DNA of 43,018 nt from Desulfovirgula thermocuniculi DSM 16036 (GTDB lineage Bacteria; Bacillota; Desulfotomaculia; Desulfotomaculales; Desulfovirgulaceae): assembly GCF_000429345.1 (NCBI RefSeq), contig NZ_AUBR01000028.1:1-43018 (forward strand). The letters run 5' to 3'. The notes under the pieces were generated by a model that saw only the letters and a list, made by a program, of their open reading frames with translations, was not told the origin of the DNA and did no database searches. Below are positions 26,141-34,412 of the stretch, piece by piece. Made by a program: the position numbers and the translations under genes. Numbering within the stretch: position 1 is the first letter of the stretch; the number at the start of each line of letters is the position of its first letter.

Positions 26141-27285
26141 CGTTGATCCCTCCCCGTCAGGGCCTGCCGGTAGCCGGCGGGAATTAGCAGGTAGGAGCTT
26201 TCGCCGCGGGAGGCCTGGACCTCCAGGGCGCGCAGCTTTTTGCTGCGCACTGCCGCGCGTAAAGCTGGCAGCCGCTCCGGCGGGTAGGGCCTGACTTCTA
26301 TGGCCCCCGCTTCCAGGGCCGCCCTCACCAGCGCTTCACCCCGCTTGCTACGGATGACCAGAGTATTCCAGGCTTCGTCGTACTCCGTGGACCCGACCGC
26401 TACGTCGGCAAACTCCGCGGTAGGGTCAAAACACTCCCGGCAGGCCGGGCGTATGAAGCCGCGCACTTCCTCTACGGGCTTGCAGAGCGGGCCCCTGTCG
26501 GTGCGGACCAGCATGCTCTCCGGCGAGAAATCTACTTTAAGGATACGGGCCTTCCCGGCTACGGCCCGCAGGAAGGCGTGAAAGCCCGGCTCCAGCGCCC
26601 AGAAGCAAAAGAGGCCCACGACCAGAGCGACCTTCCTGCCTGCAAGATGGTGTGCCTCTATGCCCTGCACTGCCTGCAATTTGCGTACGGCCAGCACCTG
26701 GCAGGGGCGCCCCACCACCGCCACCGGCTCCACTCCCCGGCGGGCCGCCTCGTGCAGGGCCCGGAGAGAGGGTGCAGCGGAATACTTGGACCCTGCGCAG
26801 GCCAGCACCTCATCCGGGCTTACTGCCAGCGCCGGTTGCGGCATTTCGCCCGGGGCACCGGCGGTCAGCACGGCTCCGCGGATCTTGCCGCCATCCAGCG
26901 CGAAAATAATCAGGGCGCTCACCACTCCCCCGTACTGGCCGGCTGCGGCAACCACCGGATCGGTGGCCCGGGCGAAAAGAATCTGCCGGTAATGGCCCAG
27001 CACGTGATCGGCCCGCGGCGCGCCGAAAACACGGCGGTCCATTTCCTCCCAGTCCGTTGGAGTTCGCGGGCAGACCCGAAAGCAGTTCCCCTCCTCCAGC
27101 CCGCAGTGGTGAATCATAACCACCCTTTCGGCGGCGGCCTGAAGGTAAGGGCACAGGTCTAGGCAGAGGCCGCAACTAACGCACTGACCAGTTTGCAAAA
27201 CCTGGCGCAGGAGATCGCCGGGTCCCCCGGGCAAGGTTATCACCCCGATTGGCTGCCGGCCTTGAAGTAAACTTAAGCAAAGCAC
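26137..27285 (-). CDS. FrhB-like (coenzyme F420 hydrogenase/dehydrogenase beta) Fe-S flavoprotein
   Basis: A 382-residue protein. The N-terminal [4Fe-4S] motif is CVSCGLCLDLCPY near residue 35, followed by GQYGGVVSALIIFAL and GSKYSAAPSLRAL, typical of the FrhB/FdhB N-terminal domain. The C-terminal FrhB/FdhB domain has VGRPCQVLAVRKLQ and VGLFCFW with further Cys (PACRECFDP). This family moves electrons between a flavin and Fe-S partners. Tight coupling to IorA/IorB suggests it links their reduced ferredoxin to another carrier. The start is uncertain: GTG 27285 is the longest, and GTG 27243 is possible. Confidence 0.82.
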   Translation of the reverse strand: MLCLSLLQGRQPIGVITLPGGPGDLLRQVLQTGQCVSCGLCLDLCPYLQAAAERVVMIHHCGLEEGNCFRVCPRTPTDWEEMDRRVFGAPRADHVLGHYRQILFARATDPVVAAAGQYGGVVSALIIFALDGGKIRGAVLTAGAPGEMPQPALAVSPDEVLACAGSKYSAAPSLRALHEAARRGVEPVAVVGRPCQVLAVRKLQAVQGIEAHHLAGRKVALVVGLFCFWALEPGFHAFLRAVAGKARILKVDFSPESMLVRTDRGPLCKPVEEVRGFIRPACRECFDPTAEFADVAVGSTEYDEAWNTLVIRSKRGEALVRAALEAGAIEVRPYPPERLPALRAAVRSKKLRALEVQASRGESSYLLIPAGYRQALTGRDQR

Positions 27286-27371
27286 ACCGCGCTTGCTGCC
27301 GGGGGCCGCTTTGCAGGCGGGCCAACATAGCCGTCGGCACCAACCTACTGTTGCCTCCGGTATAAGCGAGA

Positions 27372-27388
27372 TGTTTCATTTTGTAACA
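27372..27388. promoter_or_regulatory. Type A activator site at the FrhB-iorAB promoter
   Basis: TGTTTCATTTTGTAACA, an almost ideal copy of the type A repeat. Unlike the other sites it lies just downstream of the -12 element, around +3 to +19 of the expected transcript. Confidence 0.7.
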
Positions 27389-27401
27389 GGACGTTCATCT
27401 G

Positions 27402-27417
27402 TGCAATACTTGTGCCC
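27402..27417 (-). promoter_or_regulatory. Sigma-54 promoter for the FrhB-like/iorAB unit
   Basis: On the minus strand the sequence is GGGCACAAGTATTGCA, matching GGCAC-N5-TTGCA. It lies only six bases beyond the enoyl-CoA hydratase stop and gives a leader of roughly 105 bases. Confidence 0.85.
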
Positions 27418-27422
27418 TGAAG

Positions 27423-28196
27423 CTACCTTCCCTTAAAGTTGGGAGGTCTCTTTTCAAAGAAGGCCAAGCTTCCCTCTTTGGCGTCCTCGCTGGCGAAGAC
27501 CACCGCCGAACCGGCGCGCTCGATTTTCAGCCCCTCTTCGATGGTGGTGTTGAGGCCCTGGTTGACGGCCCTTAAAATCTCCCTGATGGCCAAGGGTGCC
27601 CCTTTGGCCAGCCTGGCGGCCAGTGCCTTTGCTTCGGCGAGGACGTCCCCTGCAGGAACCACTTTATTTACCAGGCCCCAGGCGAGAGCATCCTGGGCGC
27701 CGATGGGATCGCCGGTGAGCATGGCCAGAAGCGCCCGGGTTTTCCCGATCAGCCTCGGCAGCCGCTGCGTGCCTCCCCACCCCGGTATGATGCCCAGCCT
27801 TACCTCCGGCAAGGCCATCTGAGCTGAGGCGGATAAGATGCGCAGGTGGCAGGCCAGGGCAAGCTCGGTGCCGCCGCCGTAGGAGCTGCCCTGCAGGGCG
27901 GCAATGACCGGCTTGGGGTAATTTTCTATCTTCGAGAACAGTTCCTGGCCGCTGATTTCCGGTTCCTTGCCCTCCCGGACATCCTTAAACTCGTTTATGT
28001 CCGCGCCGGCGGAGAAGAGCTTTTCCCCGCTACCGGTTAAGACTATCGCCCTGACTCCCTCATCGTTTAAGCACTCATCAAGCAGGAGGCTCAGCTCCTT
28101 TAGCACTGCCTGGCTCAGGGCATTGACGGGCGGGTTGTTAATGGTCGCCACCAGGTAGCCGTTCTCCCTCTCCACCACGAGCTTTGCGTACGGCAC
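27423..28196 (-). CDS. Enoyl-CoA hydratase/isomerase (crotonase family) 1
   Basis: A 257-residue crotonase-fold protein. The oxyanion-hole loop is FSAGADINEF, and both catalytic Glu positions of hydratases are filled, in YGGGTELALACH and PEVRLGIIPGWGGTQRL. It most likely hydrates crotonyl-CoA-type substrates to 3-hydroxyacyl-CoA. It starts with GTG 28196, eight bases after AAGGAGG. It is transcribed divergently from the acyl-CoA dehydrogenase. The abfD2-hbd-thiolase operon lacks a hydratase, so this gene could complete it. Confidence 0.9.
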   Translation of the reverse strand: MPYAKLVVERENGYLVATINNPPVNALSQAVLKELSLLLDECLNDEGVRAIVLTGSGEKLFSAGADINEFKDVREGKEPEISGQELFSKIENYPKPVIAALQGSSYGGGTELALACHLRILSASAQMALPEVRLGIIPGWGGTQRLPRLIGKTRALLAMLTGDPIGAQDALAWGLVNKVVPAGDVLAEAKALAARLAKGAPLAIREILRAVNQGLNTTIEEGLKIERAGSAVVFASEDAKEGSLAFFEKRPPNFKGR

Positions 28197-28236
28197 TTTT
28201 CCCCCTCCTTAAAACAAGCTGGTGCGATAGACCCAT

Positions 28237-28252
28237 AGCAAATGTTATGCCC
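28237..28252 (-). promoter_or_regulatory. Sigma-54 promoter for ech1
   Basis: On the minus strand the sequence is GGGCATAACATTTGCT, the GGCAT-N5-TTGC variant. It is about 41 bases before the start codon. Confidence 0.65.
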
Positions 28253-28312
28253 CGGTTCGGGAAAGCCTGGTCATGTATTAAGGTCAGGGGCAGTTTCCGG
28301 GGTGGTTCAAAT

Positions 28313-28330
28313 TTTAAACCGCGGGGTTAA
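28313..28330. promoter_or_regulatory. Type B inverted-repeat activator site
   Basis: TTTAAACCGCGGGGTTAA, nearly identical to the site at 11868-11885. It lies between divergent sigma-54 promoters, about 50-60 bases from each. Confidence 0.6.
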
Positions 28331-28379
28331 CTACTTAAACTTAATGTGTTGCGGGGCAATCGGGAGGACGGGCAGGGTC

Positions 28380-28395
28380 TGGTACACGGCTTGCA
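28380..28395 (+). promoter_or_regulatory. Sigma-54 promoter for acyl-CoA dehydrogenase 1
   Basis: TGGTACACGGCTTGCA fits TGGYAC-N5-TTGCA. It is 51 bases before the ATG. Confidence 0.85.
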
Positions 28396-28446
28396 AGGGG
28401 GTGAGAGGCAGAACAGCATACGGTTGCAGGGGGGAAGCTTTAGCCG

Positions 28447-29586
28447 ATGATCAGTTTTAAACTAACAGAAGAGCAGGAGCAAATCAGGAAGCTGGCCAGG
28501 TCCTTTGCGGAGAAGGAGATTATCCCCATAGCTGCCGAGTATGACGAAAAAGAGGAGATCCCCTGGCACATAGTGGAAAAGGCCCACGCGCTCGGCTTAA
28601 TGAACCGCACGGTCCCGGTGGAGTACGGCGGTCAGGGATTGGACCACGTCACCGACGCCATTGTGGCCGAGGAACTCGCTTACGGTTGCCTGGGCATAAG
28701 CGGTGCCCTGGGAGCCAACGGGCTAGCGCTGGCCCCCATTTTAATAGCCGGTACCCCCGAACAAAAAGAGAAGTTTTTAAAGCCCTTCTGCGCCAAGCCG
28801 CAGCTGGCTGCCTTCTGCCTTACGGAACCCAATGCCGGTTCCGACGTGGCCAGCATTTCCACCACCGCCGTGCGAGACGGCGACTACTACGTGATTAACG
28901 GGCGGAAGTGCTTTATCACCAACGGCGGGATAGCGTCCCTGTACACCGTGTTTGCGACGGTGGATAAGAGCAAAGGCTTGAAAGGTATCACGGCCTTTAT
29001 CGTTCCCGGGGACACCCCGGGCATAAGCATGGGCAGGAAGGAAAAGAAGATGGGCGACCGTGCTTCCCATGTGGCCGAAGTAATTTTTGAAGACGTCAGG
29101 GTGCCCAAGGAAAACGTGCTGTGGTCCGAAGGGCAGGGCTTCAAGATTGCCATGATGACCCTGGACAGGACCCGGCCCATTGTGGGCGCCGCGGCAGTGG
29201 GCGTAGCCCGCCGCGCCCTGGAGGAAGCCATCAAATATTCCAAGCAGAGGGTGCAGTTTGGCAAGCCCATCTGCGAAAACCAGGCCATCCAGTTCATGCT
29301 GGCCGACATGGCCACCAAGGTAGAAACGGCCCGCCTCCTGGTGTGGTACGCCTGCTGGCTTCTCGACCAGGGACTGCCCGTAAGCAAGATAGGGGCCATG
29401 GCCAAGATGTACGCTGCCGATGTGGCCATGTCGGTAACAGTGGATGCCGTCCAGATCTTTGGCGGGTACGGCTACATGCGGGATTACCCGGTAGAAAAGC
29501 TGATGCGGGACGCCAAAATACTGCAGATATATGAAGGCACAAACCAGATCCAGAGAATCGTCATTGCCAGGAACCTCCTGGCATGA
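28447..29586 (+). CDS. Acyl-CoA dehydrogenase 1
   Basis: A 379-residue acyl-CoA dehydrogenase. FAD and substrate signatures are [17 protein letters not shown] and [10 protein letters not shown], then [12 protein letters not shown] and [20 protein letters not shown]. The catalytic base is the Glu in [11 protein letters not shown] near residue 364, the short-chain (butyryl-CoA) position. It would pass electrons to ETF, whose beta gene begins at 114. It is a single-gene unit from a sigma-54 promoter, closed by a terminator. Confidence 0.92.
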   Translation: MISFKLTEEQEQIRKLARSFAEKEIIPIAAEYDEKEEIPWHIVEKAHALGLMNRTVPVEYGGQGLDHVTDAIVAEELAYGCLGISGALGANGLALAPILIAGTPEQKEKFLKPFCAKPQLAAFCLTEPNAGSDVASISTTAVRDGDYYVINGRKCFITNGGIASLYTVFATVDKSKGLKGITAFIVPGDTPGISMGRKEKKMGDRASHVAEVIFEDVRVPKENVLWSEGQGFKIAMMTLDRTRPIVGAAAVGVARRALEEAIKYSKQRVQFGKPICENQAIQFMLADMATKVETARLLVWYACWLLDQGLPVSKIGAMAKMYAADVAMSVTVDAVQIFGGYGYMRDYPVEKLMRDAKILQIYEGTNQIQRIVIARNLLA

Positions 29587-29619
29587 AGTTCACCTGCAGG
29601 TCGGTTTGCTCCTTCCCGG

Positions 29620-29674
29620 AAAAACCAGGGGCGGCCCTCCGGCGGCAGGAGGCCATCCCCTGGTTTTGGTTTTT
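29620..29674 (+). terminator. Terminator after acyl-CoA dehydrogenase 1
   Basis: The arms AAAACCAGGGG and CCCCTGGTTTT form a perfect 11-pair outer stem with an internal GGCC-rich loop, followed by GGTTTTT. It separates the dehydrogenase from the activator gene, which must have its own promoter. Confidence 0.85.
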
Positions 29675-29761
29675 GGGGGCGGCAGGATTCATCGCGCAAG
29701 GTGTCCAAATGTTTTAAATATTTATAAGTGCTCCCTCGTGGGTTTCGGGAGGGAAAATCGG

Positions 29762-31708
29762 GTGAACCGGGTAACCATAGGTGTGGTTGCTCCGTGCAAG
29801 GATTTTGCCGCCACGGTAGAGAAACTGACCGGCAACATGGAGGACGCGGAGTTCCTTATTTTGGAGGAGCACGGAGAGCTCATAATCTCGCTGCACGAAT
29901 GGGAGAAAGAGGGAAAGGTGGAGGGAATAGTTGCCAGGGGCCTGACGGCTGCAGAATTAAAGAAGCAGCTGAGGATACCTGTGGTGGCCGCAGAGCCTTC
30001 GAGCTTTGACCTTGCCGAAGCCCTGTGGCGGGCAAGGGCGTTTGCCCACGAAATTGCCCTGCTGTGCTTTGAAAGCCAGCCCTCGCGGGTTGATTTCGAC
30101 CGCATTGCCGGGGTCCTGGGGGTAAAGTTTAAGGTGTTTGCCTACCGCACCAGAGAGGAAGCCGAGGACGTTATCGAGCAGGTTCTCTACCACCGGGTAG
30201 GAGCGGTAGCCTGCACGGAACCGGGGGACTATCGCAAAATCGGCAGTTACGGCTTGAAGGCCGTGCTGGTGCAAAGCGGCAGGGAAGTTGTCTGCGACGC
30301 CCTGAAGAAGGCTTTGAAATTATGCCAGGCGCGGAGGCGGGACATCCGCCTTTGCCGGTATTTCCAAGCCATTCTAGGCAGTTCTTACGATGGCATTCTG
30401 GCGGTGGAAGACGGGCGGGTGACCATTTTTAACCCGGTGGCCGAAAAAGTAACCGGCATCAAAGCGGTTGAGGTGCTGGGGAAACCGGCGGCGGAAGTGT
30501 GCCGGGCAAACGGCGCCTGCCAGGTCCTCCTGGGGGACGGTAAAGAAGTAAAGGACCTCCTCGTTTACCTCGAGGATACGGCCCTGATGGTCAACCGTGT
30601 GCCCGTCAGGCTGGGGATGAGCAACGGGCTGATTGTGACTTTCCAGATTTCGGAGAAAGTGCGCCGTATGGGGTCCAGGGTGACCAAGGCAAGGGAAGAA
30701 ACAGGCGGCAAAGGGCTGGTGGCCAGGTATAAGTTCAGCGACATCGTTGGACGCAGCGCGGTTATCCGGGAGGCGATCAGGGAAGCCAAAAGGTACGCCC
30801 GCTCCGATGCCCCCGTCTTGATTACTGGCGAGAGCGGCACGGGGAAGGAGCTTTTTGCCCAGAGCATCCATAACGAGAGCAGCCGCCGCGGAGGGCCTTT
30901 CGTGGCCGTAAACTGTGCCGCCCTGCCGGAAAGCCTGCTGGAGAGCGAACTTTTTGGCTACGACGAGGGAGCCTTCACCGGTGCCCGCAAGGGCGGGAAG
31001 CAGGGGTTGTTTGTGCTGGCGCACGGCGGCACCATCTTCCTGGACGAAATAGGAGACCTGAGCCCCGGCCTGCAGGCAAAGCTCTTGCGCGTCCTGCAGG
31101 AAAAGGTGGTCATGCCCTTGGGCGGTCAAACGGTAATACCGGTGGACGTAAGGGTGGTGAGCGCCACCAATCAAGATCTCGCCAGGGCCATTGCTGAGGG
31201 GCGCTTCCGCCCCGACCTGTACTACAGGCTCAATATCCTCCACCTCCACCTTCCCCCACTGCGGGAGAGGCTTGAAGACGTGCCGGAGCTTTTCCGGCAC
31301 TTCCTGGAGCGGCTGGCCGGCCCGGGCAGCACAAGAGCGCTGCAAATAGACGATGAGCTGCTGGAGGAGCTGAAAAAATACCCCTGGCCGGGCAACGTCA
31401 GGGAGTTGGAAGGTTTTGTGGAGAGATACGTGGCCCTGGGCGAGGAGGACGTTAACCGCCATACCACCTTTTACCGGCTGCTGGAGAGGCTGGTAAAGCA
31501 GGAGTGTACCCCCTTTACCGGCGCGACGCAAAACGGCAGGCTTCCCCAGGCCGGCATCCTGACCGTCAGGCTGGGCAGCCTGGAGGAAATGGAAAAGCAG
31601 TTGCTGCAGCAGGCCAGCAAGCTATTTCAGGGAAGCAAAAATGAAATGGCCAGGATGCTTGGGATTAGCCGAACCACCCTGTGGAAGAAACTAAAGGAGC
31701 TGGAGTAG
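29762..31708 (+). CDS. Sigma-54-dependent transcriptional activator 1 (PrpR_N, PAS, AAA+, Fis HTH)
   Basis: About 648 residues. Residues 1-190 form a PrpR_N-type sensor domain, followed by a PAS domain near 195-300 ([20 protein letters not shown]). The AAA+ domain has Walker A GESGTGKE near 354, GAFTGA near 402 for sigma-54 contact, and the arginine-finger region. The C-terminal Fis-type HTH is [16 protein letters not shown]. PrpR_N domains sense small metabolites in propionate and acyl-CoA regulons. The start is GTG 29762 with GGGAGGG eight bases upstream; a longer frame to 29531 overlaps acyl-CoA dehydrogenase 1. The closest activator site is type B at 28313. Confidence 0.92.
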   Translation: MNRVTIGVVAPCKDFAATVEKLTGNMEDAEFLILEEHGELIISLHEWEKEGKVEGIVARGLTAAELKKQLRIPVVAAEPSSFDLAEALWRARAFAHEIALLCFESQPSRVDFDRIAGVLGVKFKVFAYRTREEAEDVIEQVLYHRVGAVACTEPGDYRKIGSYGLKAVLVQSGREVVCDALKKALKLCQARRRDIRLCRYFQAILGSSYDGILAVEDGRVTIFNPVAEKVTGIKAVEVLGKPAAEVCRANGACQVLLGDGKEVKDLLVYLEDTALMVNRVPVRLGMSNGLIVTFQISEKVRRMGSRVTKAREETGGKGLVARYKFSDIVGRSAVIREAIREAKRYARSDAPVLITGESGTGKELFAQSIHNESSRRGGPFVAVNCAALPESLLESELFGYDEGAFTGARKGGKQGLFVLAHGGTIFLDEIGDLSPGLQAKLLRVLQEKVVMPLGGQTVIPVDVRVVSATNQDLARAIAEGRFRPDLYYRLNILHLHLPPLRERLEDVPELFRHFLERLAGPGSTRALQIDDELLEELKKYPWPGNVRELEGFVERYVALGEEDVNRHTTFYRLLERLVKQECTPFTGATQNGRLPQAGILTVRLGSLEEMEKQLLQQASKLFQGSKNEMARMLGISRTTLWKKLKELE

Positions 31709-31735
31709 CGTTTCAGGGGCAGGCAGAAGAAGCAG

Positions 31736-31762
31736 GCCCCGGAAGCTGGCTCTTTCCGGGGC
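31736..31762. terminator. Inverted repeat between convergent genes, possible bidirectional terminator
   Basis: A perfect nine-pair stem GCCCCGGAA / TTCCGGGGC between the activator 1 stop and the DUF35 stop. Neither side has a clear T run, so its strength as a terminator is doubtful. Confidence 0.5.
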
Positions 31763-31768
31763 GACAAG

Positions 31769-32188
31769 TCACGCCGGGCGGAACTTGATCCCGTAACGGA
31801 TTACCCCCTCTTCCTCGTAAATCTTTCTGAAAACCGCCTCCACGGGCATGCCGATGAAGATCTCTTCTTCTTCCGGCACGTCTACCAGCTGGGCAATAAT
31901 TACGGGTCCTTCTTCCAGCTGGACGAGCGCTACGGGGTACCGGCCTTTGCAGCGGGCAATCTCCGCAAATTCCGGCGGGGCGCCTCCCCCGGCAATGACG
32001 GTGTAGGAATAAACCGTGCCCCGCCCGCTGAGCTTTACGGGTGCGAATTCCGCGCTGGACAGGCAGTACTTGCAGACCGCCTTCGGAGGAAAATTGACCT
32101 TGCCGCACTTTACGCACTTTTGGCCGACGAGCCTGTACCGTTGGGGTATGGCCCGCTGGTACATGGGGATGGAAATGTGGGCGCCCAT
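31769..32188 (-). CDS. DUF35 zinc-ribbon/OB-fold acyl-CoA-associated protein
   Basis: A 139-residue protein. A zinc ribbon CVKCGKVNFPPKAVCKYC (two C-x2-C pairs) near residues 25-45 is followed by an OB fold with GRGTVYSYTVI and PVALVQLEEG. DUF35 proteins bridge an SCP2-type thiolase and HMG-CoA synthase in archaea, letting acetoacetyl-CoA pass between active sites, and pair with thiolases such as BbsA with BbsB. The two upstream genes are exactly a thiolase and an HMG-CoA-synthase-like protein, so a three-part complex is likely. The ATG follows AGAGGTG. Confidence 0.9.
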   Translation of the reverse strand: MGAHISIPMYQRAIPQRYRLVGQKCVKCGKVNFPPKAVCKYCLSSAEFAPVKLSGRGTVYSYTVIAGGGAPPEFAEIARCKGRYPVALVQLEEGPVIIAQLVDVPEEEEIFIGMPVEAVFRKIYEEEGVIRYGIKFRPA

Positions 32189-32198
32189 CGCATCACCT

Positions 32199-33206
32199 CT
32201 AGATAACTCCTTTTAGCTTCAGATAATGGGTGTAGCTGATATACCTCTTCTTTTCCAGCAGCACAGAGAGGGGAGTTTTGCAGGCCGGCTTCTCTTGTTC
32301 CAGGACAAAGCCCACGGCTTGGCTGCCGGATCCCGCCCCGTATGCACAGACCAGCACCCTGTCGCCAGGAGATATATTTTCCATTGTCTGGCAAAGCCCC
32401 AGGAGGGTGGAGCAAGCTCCTGTGTCCCCTATTCGCTCATAAACCAGCCCGCCTTTTAGTTGTTCCTCGCTAAACCCCAGCCTCTTCCCCAGAGAGGCGG
32501 TTGTACGCAGGTCATAGTAGTGCAGCACTACATGCCTGTATGCTTCCGAAGAACACTCCAGCTTTTTTAACAGGCCCGTTACGGCGGCCTCCACAGCCCG
32601 GGTATAAGCCTGGGCAGCAAAGCTTCTCACCCCGATGTCCCGTATGCCCCTCTCACCGGCCTGGCGGTAGCGTACGCCCATAACCTCACTGACATAGCCG
32701 TAGGCCCCCTCAAGAACCAGGCCCGGCTCTTCCTTGGCCAGGACAAAGGCGCAGGCGGCTGCGCCCAGGCTGTGCTCAATGTCCTGGGCGGTGCTGGCAG
32801 AAGGAGCGTCAGAGACAACTACCAGGGCATACTTTCCCCCAGCTTGGGCCAGGAGGCTGCAGGCGGTAAGCAGGGCTTCCGTGCCGGCTAAGGTGGAGTG
32901 GCCGTGGTGGGTGGCCAAAACGTCTGACGGTAACCCCAGGGCCTCCATAATGGTACCGGCCATGACCTTCTCCTGGTAGGGGAAGCTGGTGGAGGCCAGC
33001 GCCAGCACGCTGACCTGCTCCGCCTCGATATGCTCGAGGGCATCTTTAGCCGCGGCTACCGCCATGGTAAGGACGTCTTCGTCAACATCCATAACCGTTT
33101 TTTCCTTTATCTCGGCGCTGCAACTGCCCCAAGCGCTAATATACTCCTCCCTTTTTAGGCGCAGGTAGGGGAGGTACACACCGTAGGAAACCACGCTTAC
33201 GCTCAT
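32199..33206 (-). CDS. HMG-CoA-synthase-like protein without the usual catalytic Cys
   Basis: A 335-residue protein like archaeal HMG-CoA synthase: it starts VVSYGVYLPYLRLKREEY, and STSFPYQEK matches the family's SxSxPY segment. In archaeal enzymes the nucleophile lies in ACKAGT; here the aligned stretch is STLAGT (104-109), so Cys is replaced by Thr105 next to Ser104. The His in VVLHYYD is kept, while the IGNT motif reads IGDT. It may be a non-condensing or altered enzyme in a thiolase/DUF35 complex. The start is ATG 33206, two bases after the thiolase stop; a longer frame to 33359 lies inside the thiolase gene. Confidence 0.75.
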   Translation of the reverse strand: MSVSVVSYGVYLPYLRLKREEYISAWGSCSAEIKEKTVMDVDEDVLTMAVAAAKDALEHIEAEQVSVLALASTSFPYQEKVMAGTIMEALGLPSDVLATHHGHSTLAGTEALLTACSLLAQAGGKYALVVVSDAPSASTAQDIEHSLGAAACAFVLAKEEPGLVLEGAYGYVSEVMGVRYRQAGERGIRDIGVRSFAAQAYTRAVEAAVTGLLKKLECSSEAYRHVVLHYYDLRTTASLGKRLGFSEEQLKGGLVYERIGDTGACSTLLGLCQTMENISPGDRVLVCAYGAGSGSQAVGFVLEQEKPACKTPLSVLLEKKRYISYTHYLKLKGVI

Positions 33207-33208
33207 CG

Positions 33209-34384
33209 TCAGTCCCCTCTCCGGTAAATGAAAACTGCCGCCGTACCGCCGGACCCGCCGACGTTGTGGGAAAGGGCGAACCTGGCGTTGGGGATTTGCC
33301 TGCTGGGTTCCCGCGCTTCCCCCCGCAGTTGCCGGAATATCTCGTAGGCCATCCCGCAACCGGTGGCGCCAATGGGGTGGCCCTTGGCCTTTAGACCGCC
33401 GCTAACATTAACCGGCCGCCTTCCCCCCAGCTGTGTTACCCCCTCCTCCAGCAGGCGGTGGGCCTGGCCTTCCTCGCAAAAGCCCAGGTCGCTGTAGGCC
33501 ATTATTTCCGCAATGGTGAAGCAGTCGTGAACTTCCGCAAAGTCTATGTCCCCGGGCCCAATGCCGGCCTGCTTGTATGCCTCGGCGGCTGCCTTCCGCG
33601 TGGCATGAAGGCTGGTGATGGTGTGACGGTCGTGCACGGCCAGGTAGTCGCTGGCGGCGCCAAAACCCGCCAGGTACACCGGCCTGTCGGTAAAGCTTTT
33701 GGCCAGCTTGGCGTTGCATAGCAGCACCACCGCCGCTCCGTCTGAAGTGGGGCTGCAGTCCCACACGGTGAACGGGTAGGCCACGGGTGGTCCGCTGAGA
33801 GCTCTTTCGAGGGTGATTTCCTGCCGGAATTGCGCTTTAGGATTGGCCACCGCATGCCGGTGGTTTTTTACCGCCACCATGGCCAGGTGCTCGCGCTTTA
33901 GGCCGTATTCGTGCATGTAGCGCGTGGCCATCAGGGCGTAAATGCCCGCAAAGGTCAACCCGGCCAGCCTTTCATATTCGGTATCTCCGGATATCCCCAG
34001 CCAGTACCGCCCCTTGGTGGAGGAAACATCGCGCATTTTCTCCACTCCGGCGGCAAGGACGAAGTTAAACTTGCCTGAGGCAATGGCGCAGGCGGCATTG
34101 TACAGCGCGTAGCCGCCGGAGGCACAGGCGTTTTCCACGCGCACGGCGTACACGTGCGGCAGGCCGACGTGACCCATGAGCAGCGGTGCCAGCTGGCCCA
34201 GCTGGAAGCCGCTGCCCGCGCTGAGGCAGCCGATGTAAGCCGCCTGGATGAGCTGCGGGTCAAACCCGCGGTCGACGCTGGCGAGCATTTCAAAGTAGGC
34301 TTCGGCAAACAGCTCCTTTAAGCCTTTTTCGGGGAAGTCGCCGTACCGTGTCTGCCCGGCGCCGATTATGGCCACACCTTCCAT
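33209..34384 (-). CDS. SCP2-type thiolase
   Basis: A 391-residue thiolase of the SCP-2/archaeal acetoacetyl-CoA thiolase type. The nucleophilic Cys87 is in VENACASGGYAL, His in EVHDCFTIAE, and GGLKAKGHPIGATG near the C-terminus. The start is ATG 34384 after AGAGGTGG. Gene order thiolase, HMG-CoA-synthase-like, DUF35 is the same as in archaeal mevalonate clusters and differs from the thiolase at 14316. Within a beta-oxidation operon it probably cleaves (or makes) a 3-oxoacyl-CoA, possibly a branched one. Confidence 0.88.
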   Translation of the reverse strand: MEGVAIIGAGQTRYGDFPEKGLKELFAEAYFEMLASVDRGFDPQLIQAAYIGCLSAGSGFQLGQLAPLLMGHVGLPHVYAVRVENACASGGYALYNAACAIASGKFNFVLAAGVEKMRDVSSTKGRYWLGISGDTEYERLAGLTFAGIYALMATRYMHEYGLKREHLAMVAVKNHRHAVANPKAQFRQEITLERALSGPPVAYPFTVWDCSPTSDGAAVVLLCNAKLAKSFTDRPVYLAGFGAASDYLAVHDRHTITSLHATRKAAAEAYKQAGIGPGDIDFAEVHDCFTIAEIMAYSDLGFCEEGQAHRLLEEGVTQLGGRRPVNVSGGLKAKGHPIGATGCGMAYEIFRQLRGEAREPSRQIPNARFALSHNVGGSGGTAAVFIYRRGD

Positions 34385-34412
34385 GGAACCACCTCTTTCG
34401 CTGGCCCTGCTA

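Noticed and set aside
30374-31531. 385-codon minus-strand frame inside activator 1
   Set aside because: It is antisense to a strongly conserved AAA+ domain and shows no family motif.
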